Below, one piece after another: positions 18,180 through 25,439 of a stretch of 57,098 nucleotides of DNA. The notes under the pieces were generated by a model. It did not search any database. It was not told the origin of the DNA and was given only the letters and a program-made list of their open reading frames with translations. Positions within the stretch are counted from its first letter, which is position 1, and each line of letters opens with the position of its first letter. The position numbers and the translations under genes are program-made. The DNA is taken from contig ONAR01000013.1 of assembly GCA_900315835.1 (NCBI GenBank), positions 1 to 57,098 of the forward strand, read 5' to 3'. Origin of the DNA: an uncultured Prevotella sp. Its GTDB lineage: Bacteria > Bacteroidota > Bacteroidia > Bacteroidales > Bacteroidaceae.

Positions 18180-18557
18180 ATGGCTGAACAGAAATATCCG
18201 GAGGAGTATGAGACTTACTGGAAGTCGCATGAGGCCGATCTGATAAAGGTCGCGCCCAAGGTGCTGCGCGAGGAGCGGACCAACAGCAACAAGATGAATA
18301 CGGCTGGCGACTGGCTGCTCTTCATCATCCCCTTTATGGTGATGGGCGGCTTCGACAATGCCAAATTGATCAGCAATGAGATGCTCAACTTCATCGTCAG
18401 CATTGTGCTTGGAATACTATGTTTCGGCATTGCTACATTCCTCAAGCCTTACATCACCAATAAGCGCAATGTCGTTGATATAGACAAGGATATCAAGGAT
18501 TACTTCTTCTGCGTTTATCAGAAGGAGGGCGTGGACGGACTGGAGAAGCTCATGTAG
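18180..18557 (+). CDS. Small membrane protein of unknown function
   Basis: A 125-aa protein not recognised. A charged N-terminus (YPEEYETYWKSHEADLIKVAPKVLREERT) is followed by two membrane segments (WLLFIIPFMVMGGF and MLNFIVSIVLGILCFGIATFL) and a cytoplasmic-looking tail with DIDKDIKDYFFCVYQKEGVDGLEKL. No signal peptide or catalytic motif is present. Codon use matches its neighbours, so it is a real gene. It ends 11 bp before the stop codon of convergent hemW. Confidence 0.75.
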   Translation: MAEQKYPEEYETYWKSHEADLIKVAPKVLREERTNSNKMNTAGDWLLFIIPFMVMGGFDNAKLISNEMLNFIVSIVLGILCFGIATFLKPYITNKRNVVDIDKDIKDYFFCVYQKEGVDGLEKLM

Positions 18558-18568
18558 CACCACGGTGG

Positions 18569-19714
18569 CTATACGTGCATCAAGTCGCTCATGATGGTGT
18601 TGCTGATGTTGATGCCCTGCCGCGAGAGCTTCAGGTGACCATCCGCTGCGATGAGCAGTCCGCGACGGAGATAATCCTTGGCGCAGGTCATCAGATACTG
18701 ACGGTAGGGCGCCGTGAGGCTGCTGAGGTCGATGCCGTCAGAGGTGCGCAGGGCGGTGGTGACGATGTCGTCGTAGTGGGTGTCGTCGTCAATCAGCTCC
18801 TCTTCGTAAGGCAGCTTCCCATTGTTGATGCTGTCGATATATCGTCGGATGTCATTGGGATTCCAGTGGCGGGTGCGCCGGTAATAGCTGTGGGCGCCGG
18901 CGCCTAAACCGATGTAGGGTGTATCGTGCCAGTAGCTGCTGTTGTGTCGGCTGCGCCACGGACTGCGCTGATTGCCGTCTTTCCGCGCGAAGTTGCTGAT
19001 TTCGTAATGCTCATAGCCCGCTGCGGTGAGCCGGTCGATGAGTTCGTCATACATGCGCAGACTCAGTTCCTCATCCACTTCTTTCACCTTTCCCGCCTTC
19101 AGCAGGCCATAGAGCGGTGTGCCTTCCTCGTACATCAGTCCGTAAGCGGAGATATGTTCCGGCTGCAGGGCAAGCGCGTGTTGAATATCACTCCGCCAGT
19201 CGTCGAGCGTCTCATCGGGGAAGCCGAACATCAGGTCGATGCTGATGTTGCCGATGCCGTCGCGGCGGAGGCAGTCAACAGCCTGGTCAACCTCCTTCGC
19301 GCTGTGACGTCGATGGAGAAACCGCAAGCGCTCGTCGGAGAAGGTCTGCGCGCCCATGCTGACGCGGTTGACGGGCAGACCGCTGAACATCCCCGGACGT
19401 ATGTCGTCGGGGTTGCATTCCATAGTCACCTCGGCGTCGGGGCTCACCTCATACACCTTATTATATATATGGTCGAACAACTGGGCGAGTTGGTCGTGGC
19501 TGAGCTGACTCGGCGTACCGCCACCGAGGTAGATGGTGGCCAGCCGCGGCTGGTAAGGCAACAGCGTCATCTCACGGCAGAGCGCATCGGCATAAGCCTG
19601 ACGCAAAGGCAGTTGGGTGGTGGAGTAGAAACCGCAGTAGATACAGCGGCTGGCGCAAAAGGGTACGTGGATGTAGAGGCCGGCGTCCGGCTGGTTGACT
19701 ATCGTTCGATTCAT
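18569..19714 (-). CDS. hemW: Radical SAM protein HemW
   Basis: HemW-type proteins resemble coproporphyrinogen III dehydrogenase (HemN) but act as heme chaperones. The radical SAM motif CxxxCxxC is in HVPFCASRCIYCGFYST (C20, C24, C27). Further landmarks are IYLGGGTPSQLSHDQL, VTMECNPDD, RVSMGAQTF, SIDLMFGFPDETLDDW and RHNSSYWHDTPYIGLGAGAHS, the block shared by HemW proteins. It lacks the extra N-terminal Cys region of true HemN. Length 381 aa is normal. Confidence 0.9.
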   Translation of the reverse strand: MNRTIVNQPDAGLYIHVPFCASRCIYCGFYSTTQLPLRQAYADALCREMTLLPYQPRLATIYLGGGTPSQLSHDQLAQLFDHIYNKVYEVSPDAEVTMECNPDDIRPGMFSGLPVNRVSMGAQTFSDERLRFLHRRHSAKEVDQAVDCLRRDGIGNISIDLMFGFPDETLDDWRSDIQHALALQPEHISAYGLMYEEGTPLYGLLKAGKVKEVDEELSLRMYDELIDRLTAAGYEHYEISNFARKDGNQRSPWRSRHNSSYWHDTPYIGLGAGAHSYYRRTRHWNPNDIRRYIDSINNGKLPYEEELIDDDTHYDDIVTTALRTSDGIDLSSLTAPYRQYLMTCAKDYLRRGLLIAADGHLKLSRQGINISNTIMSDLMHV

Positions 19715-19745
19715 CGTGTGGCGGGCTGTTAATGTCCTTTTGGCG

Positions 19746-19753
19746 CAAAAGTA
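19746..19753 (-). promoter_or_regulatory. -7 box (TACTTTTG on the minus strand) for hemW
   Basis: The plus strand reads CAAAAGTA; on the minus strand it is TACTTTTG, about 31 nt upstream of the hemW ATG. Confidence 0.5.
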
Positions 19754-19793
19754 CTAATTAGTTTTAAAATACGGCACTTTTTCGCCGTTTTAC

Positions 19794-19824
19794 TTTGACG
19801 TTATTTGATTTTTACCTAACTTTA
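19794..19824 (+). promoter_or_regulatory. Candidate promoter of the EF-G paralogue
   Basis: TTTG (19794-19797) and TAACTTTA (19817-19824) are 19 bp apart. The -7 element differs from the consensus in its last base (A instead of G), which would suit a promoter that needs an activator. It leaves a leader of about 70 nt before the ATG at 19899. Confidence 0.4.
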
Positions 19825-19898
19825 GCAACGCTTAGGGATGGAGTCCAGCCCTGGGTGTATCAAAACCAAGATAGTACTAACACTTAAAATCTTTTGAT

Positions 19899-22061
19899 AT
19901 GAAAGTATATCAGACTAACGAAATTAAGAACATCGCGCTCATTGGCGCCAAAGGTAGCGGCAAGACCACGCTTGCCGAGAGTTTACTGTATGAGGCTGGA
20001 GTCATTAAACGTCGTGGGTCGGTAGAGCAAAAGAATACCGTTTCCGACTTCATGCCGGTGGAGTTAAATTTGGGTTATTCCGTTTTCCCCACAGTGTTCC
20101 ATACGGAGTGGAACAACAAAAAGCTTAATTTCATAGACTGCCCCGGTTCCGACGACTTCGTTGGAGGTGCCATCACCGCACTCAATGTGACCGATCTCGC
20201 AGTCATCCTGATTAACGGGCAGTATGGTCCCGAGGTGGGAACGCAAAACAATTACCGCTATACTGAAAAACTGAAGAAGCCGGTTATCTTCCTTATTAAC
20301 CAGCTCGACTCCGATAAATGTGATTTCGACAACGTGATGAACCAGATGCGTGAGGTGTATGGTTCGAAGTGCGTGCAGATACAGTATCCGCTTGAGACGG
20401 GTCCCAACTTCCACAGCCTTATCGATGTGCTGATTATGAAGAAACTGTCATGGGGTCCCGATGGCGGTGAGCCGAAGCGTGAGGAAATCCCCGCTGAGGA
20501 GAAGGAGAAGGCCGATGAACTGCATAAGGCGCTCGTTGAGGCTGCTGCTGAGAATGACGAGGGACTGATGGAGAAGTTCTTCGACGACGAGGTGCTGACC
20601 GAGGATGAGCTGCGTATGGGTATCCGCAAGGGCCTCATCAACCGCGACATGTTCCCTGTGTTCTGTGTGGATGCACACAAAGATATGGGCGTGCAGCGTC
20701 TGATGGAGTTCTTAGGCAACGTTGTTCCGTTCGTAAGCGACATGCCTGCTTACCGCGACACCCGCGGTGAGGAAGTGCCGGCCGACAGCAATGGCCCTGA
20801 GAGCATTTACTTCTTCAAGACGGGTATGGAGCCGCATATCGGTGAGGTGAGCTACTTCAAGGTGATGAGCGGCAAGGTGCATGCCGGTGACGACCTGACC
20901 AATGCCGACCGCGGTTCGAAGGAGCGCCTCGGTCAGATTTATGCCTGCGCCGGTTCCAACCGTCTGCCGGTTGACGAGCTTGTGGCTGGCGACATTGGTT
21001 GCACCGTGAAGTTGAAGGATGTCAAGACGGGCAATACGCTCGACGGCAAGGATGCTGAGAACATCCGCTTCGACTTTGTGAAATATCCGCGTCCGAAGTA
21101 CGCCCGCGCCATCAAAGCCAAGAACCCACAGGATTTGGAAAAGGTCATGGCAGTGTTGACGCGTATGCGTCAGGAGGATCCCACATGGGTGGTGGAGCAG
21201 AGTAAGGAGTTGCGCCAGACCATCGTTCATGGTCAGGGCGAGTTCCATCTGCGTGTGTTGAAGTGGCGTCTCGAGAACAACGAGAAGCTCGAGGTGGAAT
21301 ACGAGGAGCCGCGTGTGCCTTATCGTGAGACCATCACCAAGAAGGCAAAGTCTACTTACCGTCATAAGAAACAGAGTGGTGGCGCCGGACAGTTCGGTGA
21401 GGTGTCGCTTATCGTTGAGCCTTATGCCGAGGGCATGCCCGATCCGACCGTATATAAGTTTGATGGTCAGGAGTTCAAGATGAACATCAAGTCTAAGGAG
21501 GAGAAAGACCTGCCTTGGGGCGGTAAGCTGCAGTTCATCAACAGCGTTGTCGGTGGCGCCATCGACATGCGTTTCATGCCCGCCATTCTCAAGGGTGTGA
21601 TGGACTGCATGGAGCGTGGTCCGCTTACCGGCAGCTATGCCCGCGATGTGCGTGTCGTGGTTTACGACGGTAAGATGCACCCCGTTGACTCCAATGAGCT
21701 CTCGTTCACGCTGGCTGCCCGCCATGCATTCTCTGATGCCTTCAAGGCTGCCGGTCCGAAGATTTTGGAGCCTATCTATGACCTCGAAATCTATGTGCCT
21801 TCCGACTACATGGGTGATGTGATGAGCGACTTGCAGGGTCGCCGCGCCATTATCATGGGTATGGACTCAGAGGCCGGCTATCAGAAGCTGCAGGCCAAGA
21901 TTCCATTGAAGGAGCTGTCCAACTACAGTGTTGCGCTCAGTTCGCTCACCGGCGGCCGCGCCAGCTTCACCACGAAGTTTGCCAGCTACGAGCTTGTGCC
22001 GGGTGATCTGCAGACCAAGCTTATTGCCGAGCACGAGAAAGAGCAGCAGGCTGAGGAGTAG
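19899..22061 (+). CDS. fusA2: EF-G paralogue (EF-G2 type) lacking the catalytic histidine
   Basis: A 720-aa translation factor with all EF-G domains: G domain (1-280), domain II (IGEVSYFKVMSGKVHAGDDL), domain III (HGQGEFHLRVLKWRLE), domain IV (KKQSGGAGQFGEVSL) and domain V (LEPIYDLEIYVPSDYMGDVM). The G domain is degenerate. G1 is GAKGSGKTT rather than GHIDAGKTT, the switch I RGITI block is absent, G3 is D80-C-P-G-S84-D where EF-G has DTPGH, and G4 is NQLD. The catalytic His is therefore Ser84. A GTPase-deficient paralogue of this kind, EF-G2, is known in Bacteroides thetaiotaomicron, where it supports translation during starvation and gut colonisation. Canonical fusA is not in the window. Confidence 0.88.
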   Translation: MKVYQTNEIKNIALIGAKGSGKTTLAESLLYEAGVIKRRGSVEQKNTVSDFMPVELNLGYSVFPTVFHTEWNNKKLNFIDCPGSDDFVGGAITALNVTDLAVILINGQYGPEVGTQNNYRYTEKLKKPVIFLINQLDSDKCDFDNVMNQMREVYGSKCVQIQYPLETGPNFHSLIDVLIMKKLSWGPDGGEPKREEIPAEEKEKADELHKALVEAAAENDEGLMEKFFDDEVLTEDELRMGIRKGLINRDMFPVFCVDAHKDMGVQRLMEFLGNVVPFVSDMPAYRDTRGEEVPADSNGPESIYFFKTGMEPHIGEVSYFKVMSGKVHAGDDLTNADRGSKERLGQIYACAGSNRLPVDELVAGDIGCTVKLKDVKTGNTLDGKDAENIRFDFVKYPRPKYARAIKAKNPQDLEKVMAVLTRMRQEDPTWVVEQSKELRQTIVHGQGEFHLRVLKWRLENNEKLEVEYEEPRVPYRETITKKAKSTYRHKKQSGGAGQFGEVSLIVEPYAEGMPDPTVYKFDGQEFKMNIKSKEEKDLPWGGKLQFINSVVGGAIDMRFMPAILKGVMDCMERGPLTGSYARDVRVVVYDGKMHPVDSNELSFTLAARHAFSDAFKAAGPKILEPIYDLEIYVPSDYMGDVMSDLQGRRAIIMGMDSEAGYQKLQAKIPLKELSNYSVALSSLTGGRASFTTKFASYELVPGDLQTKLIAEHEKEQQAEE

Positions 22062-22110
22062 TCCGCTTTTATTAGATTGATTATCCTTTTTTATCCTTTT
22101 CATTTTAAAT

Positions 22111-22150
22111 ATAGGTCCCGGGTCGAGAAGCGTCTTGGCTCGGGGCCTAT
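22111..22150 (+). terminator. Stem-loop after the EF-G paralogue gene
   Basis: ATAGGTCCCG (22111-22120) pairs with CGGGGCCTAT (22141-22150) with one T-G wobble. No long T run follows, so termination efficiency is doubtful. Confidence 0.45.
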
Positions 22151-22289
22151 CGTTATATAATTTTATAAAATAGGTGGTTTACATGATAATTTGTATTAAA
22201 TTGCCTTGGCTGACTTAAACTTTTAATCTTTTTCGTCATCAATATAGCGTGCGCACAGAACAAAACAACACATTAAAAGATTCACGATT

Positions 22290-22796
22290 ATGAAAAAGAT
22301 AGTTTTGACAGTAATAGCAGCCTTGACGATGTCAATGGCTATGGCACAGAGCAGTAACCAACAGGGTAACAACGGTCAGCGCCGCGGCCCACGTCAGCTT
22401 GACGCCACCGAGATGACCGAGCACATGGCAAAGGAACTCAACCTCACCGACAGCCAGAAGAAGAAAGTGCTCTCACTGAACAAAGACATGGTGGAGCAGA
22501 TGCAGAAGCAGCAGGCTGATGGTAAGAAGAACCGTGAAGAGTATGAGAAGAACCTGAAGAAAATTCTCACTGCTGATCAGCAGAAAACGCTCGAGGAGCA
22601 TAAAAAGATGAGAAGAGGCGGTCCCCGTGGTCCGCGTGGCTTCCGTGGTTCCCGCAACAACGGTCAGGGCATGCAGCCAGGCAATGGACAGGCTCCCCAG
22701 CAGGACTGTTGTCAGGGTAAGGAACAGCAGGGTAATTGCCAGAATAACGGCCAGCAGAAGGACTGCTGCAAGGATAAAGTCCAAAAAGACAAATAA
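22290..22796 (+). CDS. Periplasmic Spy/CpxP-like (DUF4890-type) protein with Cys-rich tail
   Basis: A 168-aa secreted protein. A signal peptide (MKKIVLTVIAALTMSMAMA) is followed by a helical core with two LTxxQ-type motifs, LNLTDSQKKKVLSLNKD and LTADQQKTLEEHKKM, the hallmark of Spy/CpxP-like periplasmic chaperones and metal-stress proteins. The second half is low complexity: an RGG-like stretch (GPRGPRGFRGSRNNGQG), then Gln/Asn-rich sequence with CC, C and CC. These five cysteines in the last ~35 residues could bind metal or form disulfides. It sits upstream of rprX but behind its own hairpin, so it may be a target of the system rather than part of its operon. Confidence 0.8.
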   Translation: MKKIVLTVIAALTMSMAMAQSSNQQGNNGQRRGPRQLDATEMTEHMAKELNLTDSQKKKVLSLNKDMVEQMQKQQADGKKNREEYEKNLKKILTADQQKTLEEHKKMRRGGPRGPRGFRGSRNNGQGMQPGNGQAPQQDCCQGKEQQGNCQNNGQQKDCCKDKVQKDK

Positions 22797-22876
22797 CAGC
22801 CTTGCATCAACCGCCCAAATCAATAATAGTCAAATGAACAGCAAGGTAAAGAAGTATTGCTAAGGGATAACAATTG

Positions 22877-22906
22877 AAGGCACTGCATGGCGATGTGTAG
22901 TGCCTT
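22877..22906 (+). terminator. Stem-loop after the Spy-like gene
   Basis: AAGGCACT (22877-22884) pairs with AGTGCCTT (22899-22906). The following sequence is only moderately T-rich. Confidence 0.5.
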
Positions 22907-22923
22907 CGTTAGTTAGATATATG

Positions 22924-22933
22924 CATTTAAATG
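22924..22933. promoter_or_regulatory. Distal CATTTAAATG palindrome upstream of rprX
   Basis: A perfect 10-bp palindrome, CATTTAAATG. It is identical to the core of the larger palindrome at 22973-22990 and lies 53 bp upstream of it (start to start), close to five helical turns. Confidence 0.5.
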
Positions 22934-22972
22934 ATGCGATTTTATTAATATAGCCAAAACATCAGATAATAA

Positions 22973-22990
22973 TTAACATTTAAATGTTAA
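22973..22990. promoter_or_regulatory. 18-bp perfect palindrome at the rprX promoter
   Basis: TTAACATTTAAATGTTAA is a perfect 18-bp palindrome that covers the -33 region relative to the -7 box at 23008-23015. The position suits either a repressor or a class II type activator. Autoregulation by RprY is an inference. Confidence 0.6.
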
Positions 22991-23007
22991 GCAATTAAGA
23001 TTTTGCC

Positions 23008-23015
23008 TATCTTTG
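23008..23015 (+). promoter_or_regulatory. -7 box (TATCTTTG) for rprX, nearly leaderless
   Basis: A TAnnTTTG match ending 4 nt before the rprX ATG. With the usual spacing of the -7 element, transcription would start at or within a base or two of the A of the ATG, giving a leaderless mRNA. Confidence 0.55.
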
Positions 23016-23019
23016 CGGC

Positions 23020-24552
23020 ATGAAGAAGAAAACCATTTGGTCAATAGCCATCATCATGGGCTTGTCCTTCGTCATATTGCTTGGCTTGCAGCTCACTTAC
23101 ATGCGTGAGATGGCCAACATGAAGAAGGAACAATTTGACGAAAGCGTCAACCGAGCCCTTTATCAGGCATCCCGCAACCTGGAGTTGAACGAGACGCTGC
23201 GGTTCCTTGAGCGCGATATGTCGTCGCAAAACTCTAACGCGGGCAAGGACAGCAGTAAGGTGGCTTCAAGCACCACTGCAGATGCCGATGGCACCAATGG
23301 CAATCAGTTTGTCACCTTTAAGCTGAAGACGATGACCAACAAGCCGGTTAACATTCCTAAGGCGATGATCTTGCGCAATGACCGCAATTCGAATAATGCC
23401 GCCAGCCGGTCACTGCAGGAGTTGGTCAAGAACCGTTACGTCTATCAGCGCGCCCTGCTCGATGAGGTGGTGATGAATATGCTCTATTCTTCTTCCGACA
23501 AACCGCTGCAGCAGCGCGTCAACTTCCGCATCCTCGACCAGGACATCAAGGCTGAGCTCATCAACAACGGTATCAACATCCCTTACCACTTCACCGTGAG
23601 TACGCAGGATGGCCGCGAGGTTTACCGTTGTCCCGACTATAGCGACGAGGGTTCGGAGTTCACCTACACCCAGACGCTCTATCGCAATGAGTCGCCTACG
23701 CGTATGGGTGTGTTGCGTGTGCACTTCCCCGACATCAACAGCTATATCTTCTCGAGCATCCGCTTCATGATACCGAGCGTTGTGTTCACGCTCATCCTGT
23801 TCATCACCTTCATCTTCACGATTGTCGTCATCTTCCGGCAGAAGCGCTACAGCGAGATGAAGAACGACTTCATCAACAACATGACGCATGAGTTGAAGAC
23901 GCCTATCGCCAGCATCTCGCTCGCCGCACAGATGCTCAACGACGACACGGTGCCAAAGACGGATAAGATGATGAAGCATCTCGTGGGTGTGGTCAGCGAT
24001 GAGACCAAGCGCCTCCGCTTCCTCGTGGAGAAGGTGCTGCAGATGTCGATGTTCGACCGTAAGAAGTCATCATTCAAGAAGAAGCGCCTTGACCTCAACG
24101 AGATGGTGGAGACGATAGCCAACTCGTTCACGCTGCGCGTTGAGCATACGGGTGGCAAGATTTTCGTAGACATTGAGGCGGTTGACTCCACCATTTACGT
24201 TGACGAGGTCAACTTCCAGAATGTCATCTTCAATCTGATGGATAATGCCGTCAAATACCATAAGCCCGACCAACCGCTCAATGTGACGCTGAAGACGTGG
24301 AACGACGACAAGTGGCTCTACCTCACGGTGAGCGACAACGGCTTGGGCATGAAGAAGGAAGACCTGAAGAAGATCTTCGAGAAATTCTATCGGGTGCATA
24401 CGGGTAATGTGCACGACGTGAAGGGCTTCGGTCTCGGACTGGCTTACGTCAAGAAGGTCGTCGACCTGCACGACGGTGAGATAAAGGTGGACAGCGAGCT
24501 CGGCAAGGGTACGACCTTCACCATCAAGTTGCCTGTCATCAAGGATGATTAA
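23020..24552 (+). CDS. rprX: Sensor histidine kinase RprX
   Basis: The membrane sensor of an RprXY-type two-component system. An N-terminal membrane segment (TIWSIAIIMGLSFVILLGLQL) and a second one near residues 245-270 (IPSVVFTLILFITFIFTIVVIF) flank a periplasmic sensor domain of ~215 residues with no recognised fold. The H box is NNMTHELKTPIASISLA with H290 as the phosphorylation site. The ATPase domain shows the N box NVIFNLMDNAVKYHK, SDNGLGMKKEDL and GFGLGLAYVKKVVDLH. Length (510 aa) and the kinase-then-regulator order match RprX/RprY of Bacteroides. The rprY gene starts 98 bp downstream. The signal is unknown. Confidence 0.88.
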   Translation: MKKKTIWSIAIIMGLSFVILLGLQLTYMREMANMKKEQFDESVNRALYQASRNLELNETLRFLERDMSSQNSNAGKDSSKVASSTTADADGTNGNQFVTFKLKTMTNKPVNIPKAMILRNDRNSNNAASRSLQELVKNRYVYQRALLDEVVMNMLYSSSDKPLQQRVNFRILDQDIKAELINNGINIPYHFTVSTQDGREVYRCPDYSDEGSEFTYTQTLYRNESPTRMGVLRVHFPDINSYIFSSIRFMIPSVVFTLILFITFIFTIVVIFRQKRYSEMKNDFINNMTHELKTPIASISLAAQMLNDDTVPKTDKMMKHLVGVVSDETKRLRFLVEKVLQMSMFDRKKSSFKKKRLDLNEMVETIANSFTLRVEHTGGKIFVDIEAVDSTIYVDEVNFQNVIFNLMDNAVKYHKPDQPLNVTLKTWNDDKWLYLTVSDNGLGMKKEDLKKIFEKFYRVHTGNVHDVKGFGLGLAYVKKVVDLHDGEIKVDSELGKGTTFTIKLPVIKDD

Positions 24553-24650
24553 TCTCAGCAAATAATAAATCATAGATACACAATGTAAAACCGCCAACCG
24601 TCAGCTACATTCAATAAGTGGATGGCGTTAGGCTAAAAACAATTACGATT

Positions 24651-25349
24651 ATGGAAGAAAAGACTAAGATTCTGCTTTGCGAGGATGATGAGAACCTCGG
24701 CACGCTACTTTGCGAGTATCTTATTGCCAAAGGCTTCGACGCTACGCTGTGTCCCGATGGCGAGGTGGGTTTCCGCGAGTTCCAGAAGGAAAAGTACGAC
24801 ATCTGCATTCTCGACGTGATGATGCCTAAAAAGGATGGCTTTACGCTGGCTCAGGACATCCGTCAGATCAACTCTCAGGTGCCTATCGTCTTCCTCACCG
24901 CAAAGACGCAGAAAGATGATGTGCTCGAGGGCTTTGACAAGGGTGCCGACGACTATATCACGAAGCCCTTCTCGATGGAGGAGCTGGTGAAGCGTGTTGA
25001 GGCTATCCTGCGTCGTGTGCGTGGCAAGCGCAATCGCGAGAGCACGAAATACAAGATTGGCCGTTACACCTTCGATACGCAGAAACAGTTGCTGACGATA
25101 GGTGACAAGCAGACGAAGCTCACCACGAAGGAGAACGAGCTGCTGGCATTGCTCTGCTCGCACGCCAACGAGATTTTGAAGCGTAACGACGCCCTCCGCA
25201 CCATTTGGATTGACGACAACTACTTCAATGCCCGCTCAATGGACGTCTATATCACCAAGCTGCGTAAGCACCTGAAGGAGGACGACCAGGTGGAAATCAT
25301 CAATATCCACGGTCAGGGCTACAAGCTGATTATTCCTGACGAGGAATAA
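24651..25349 (+). CDS. rprY: OmpR-family response regulator RprY
   Basis: A 232-aa regulator with receiver and winged-helix DNA-binding domains. The ATG at 24651 is chosen; upstream GTG codons would add residues not seen in this family. The receiver has the acidic pocket ILLCEDDENLG, phosphoacceptor D55 in CILDVMMPKKDGFTLA, and Thr/Lys in FLTAKTQKDD and DDYITKPFSMEEL. The DNA-binding domain has LTTKENELLALLC and ARSMDVYITKLRKHLKEDD, ending in IINIHGQGYKLI. The sequence is very like RprY of Bacteroides and Porphyromonas as I remember it. A very stable hairpin follows. Confidence 0.9.
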   Translation: MEEKTKILLCEDDENLGTLLCEYLIAKGFDATLCPDGEVGFREFQKEKYDICILDVMMPKKDGFTLAQDIRQINSQVPIVFLTAKTQKDDVLEGFDKGADDYITKPFSMEELVKRVEAILRRVRGKRNRESTKYKIGRYTFDTQKQLLTIGDKQTKLTTKENELLALLCSHANEILKRNDALRTIWIDDNYFNARSMDVYITKLRKHLKEDDQVEIINIHGQGYKLIIPDEE

Positions 25350-25380
25350 GTGGGTTAAGTCAATAGAGATTATCCGTACA

Positions 25381-25422
25381 AAACGATGTGGCGGCCGGCA
25401 TCAAGCCGGCCGCCAGTCGTTT
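25381..25422. terminator. Very strong bidirectional hairpin between rprY and the GH97 gene
   Basis: TGGCGGCCGGC pairs perfectly with GCCGGCCGCCA around the loop ATCAA. Flanking AAACGA and TCGTTT extend the stem. It lies between convergent stop codons (25349 and 25440) and can stop transcription from both sides. Confidence 0.8.
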
Positions 25423-25439
25423 ACGGCAACAAGTCTCCT

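Noticed and set aside
18926-19732. 268-codon plus-strand frame opposite hemW
   Set aside because: It is antisense to hemW, whose radical SAM motif and family blocks are clear.
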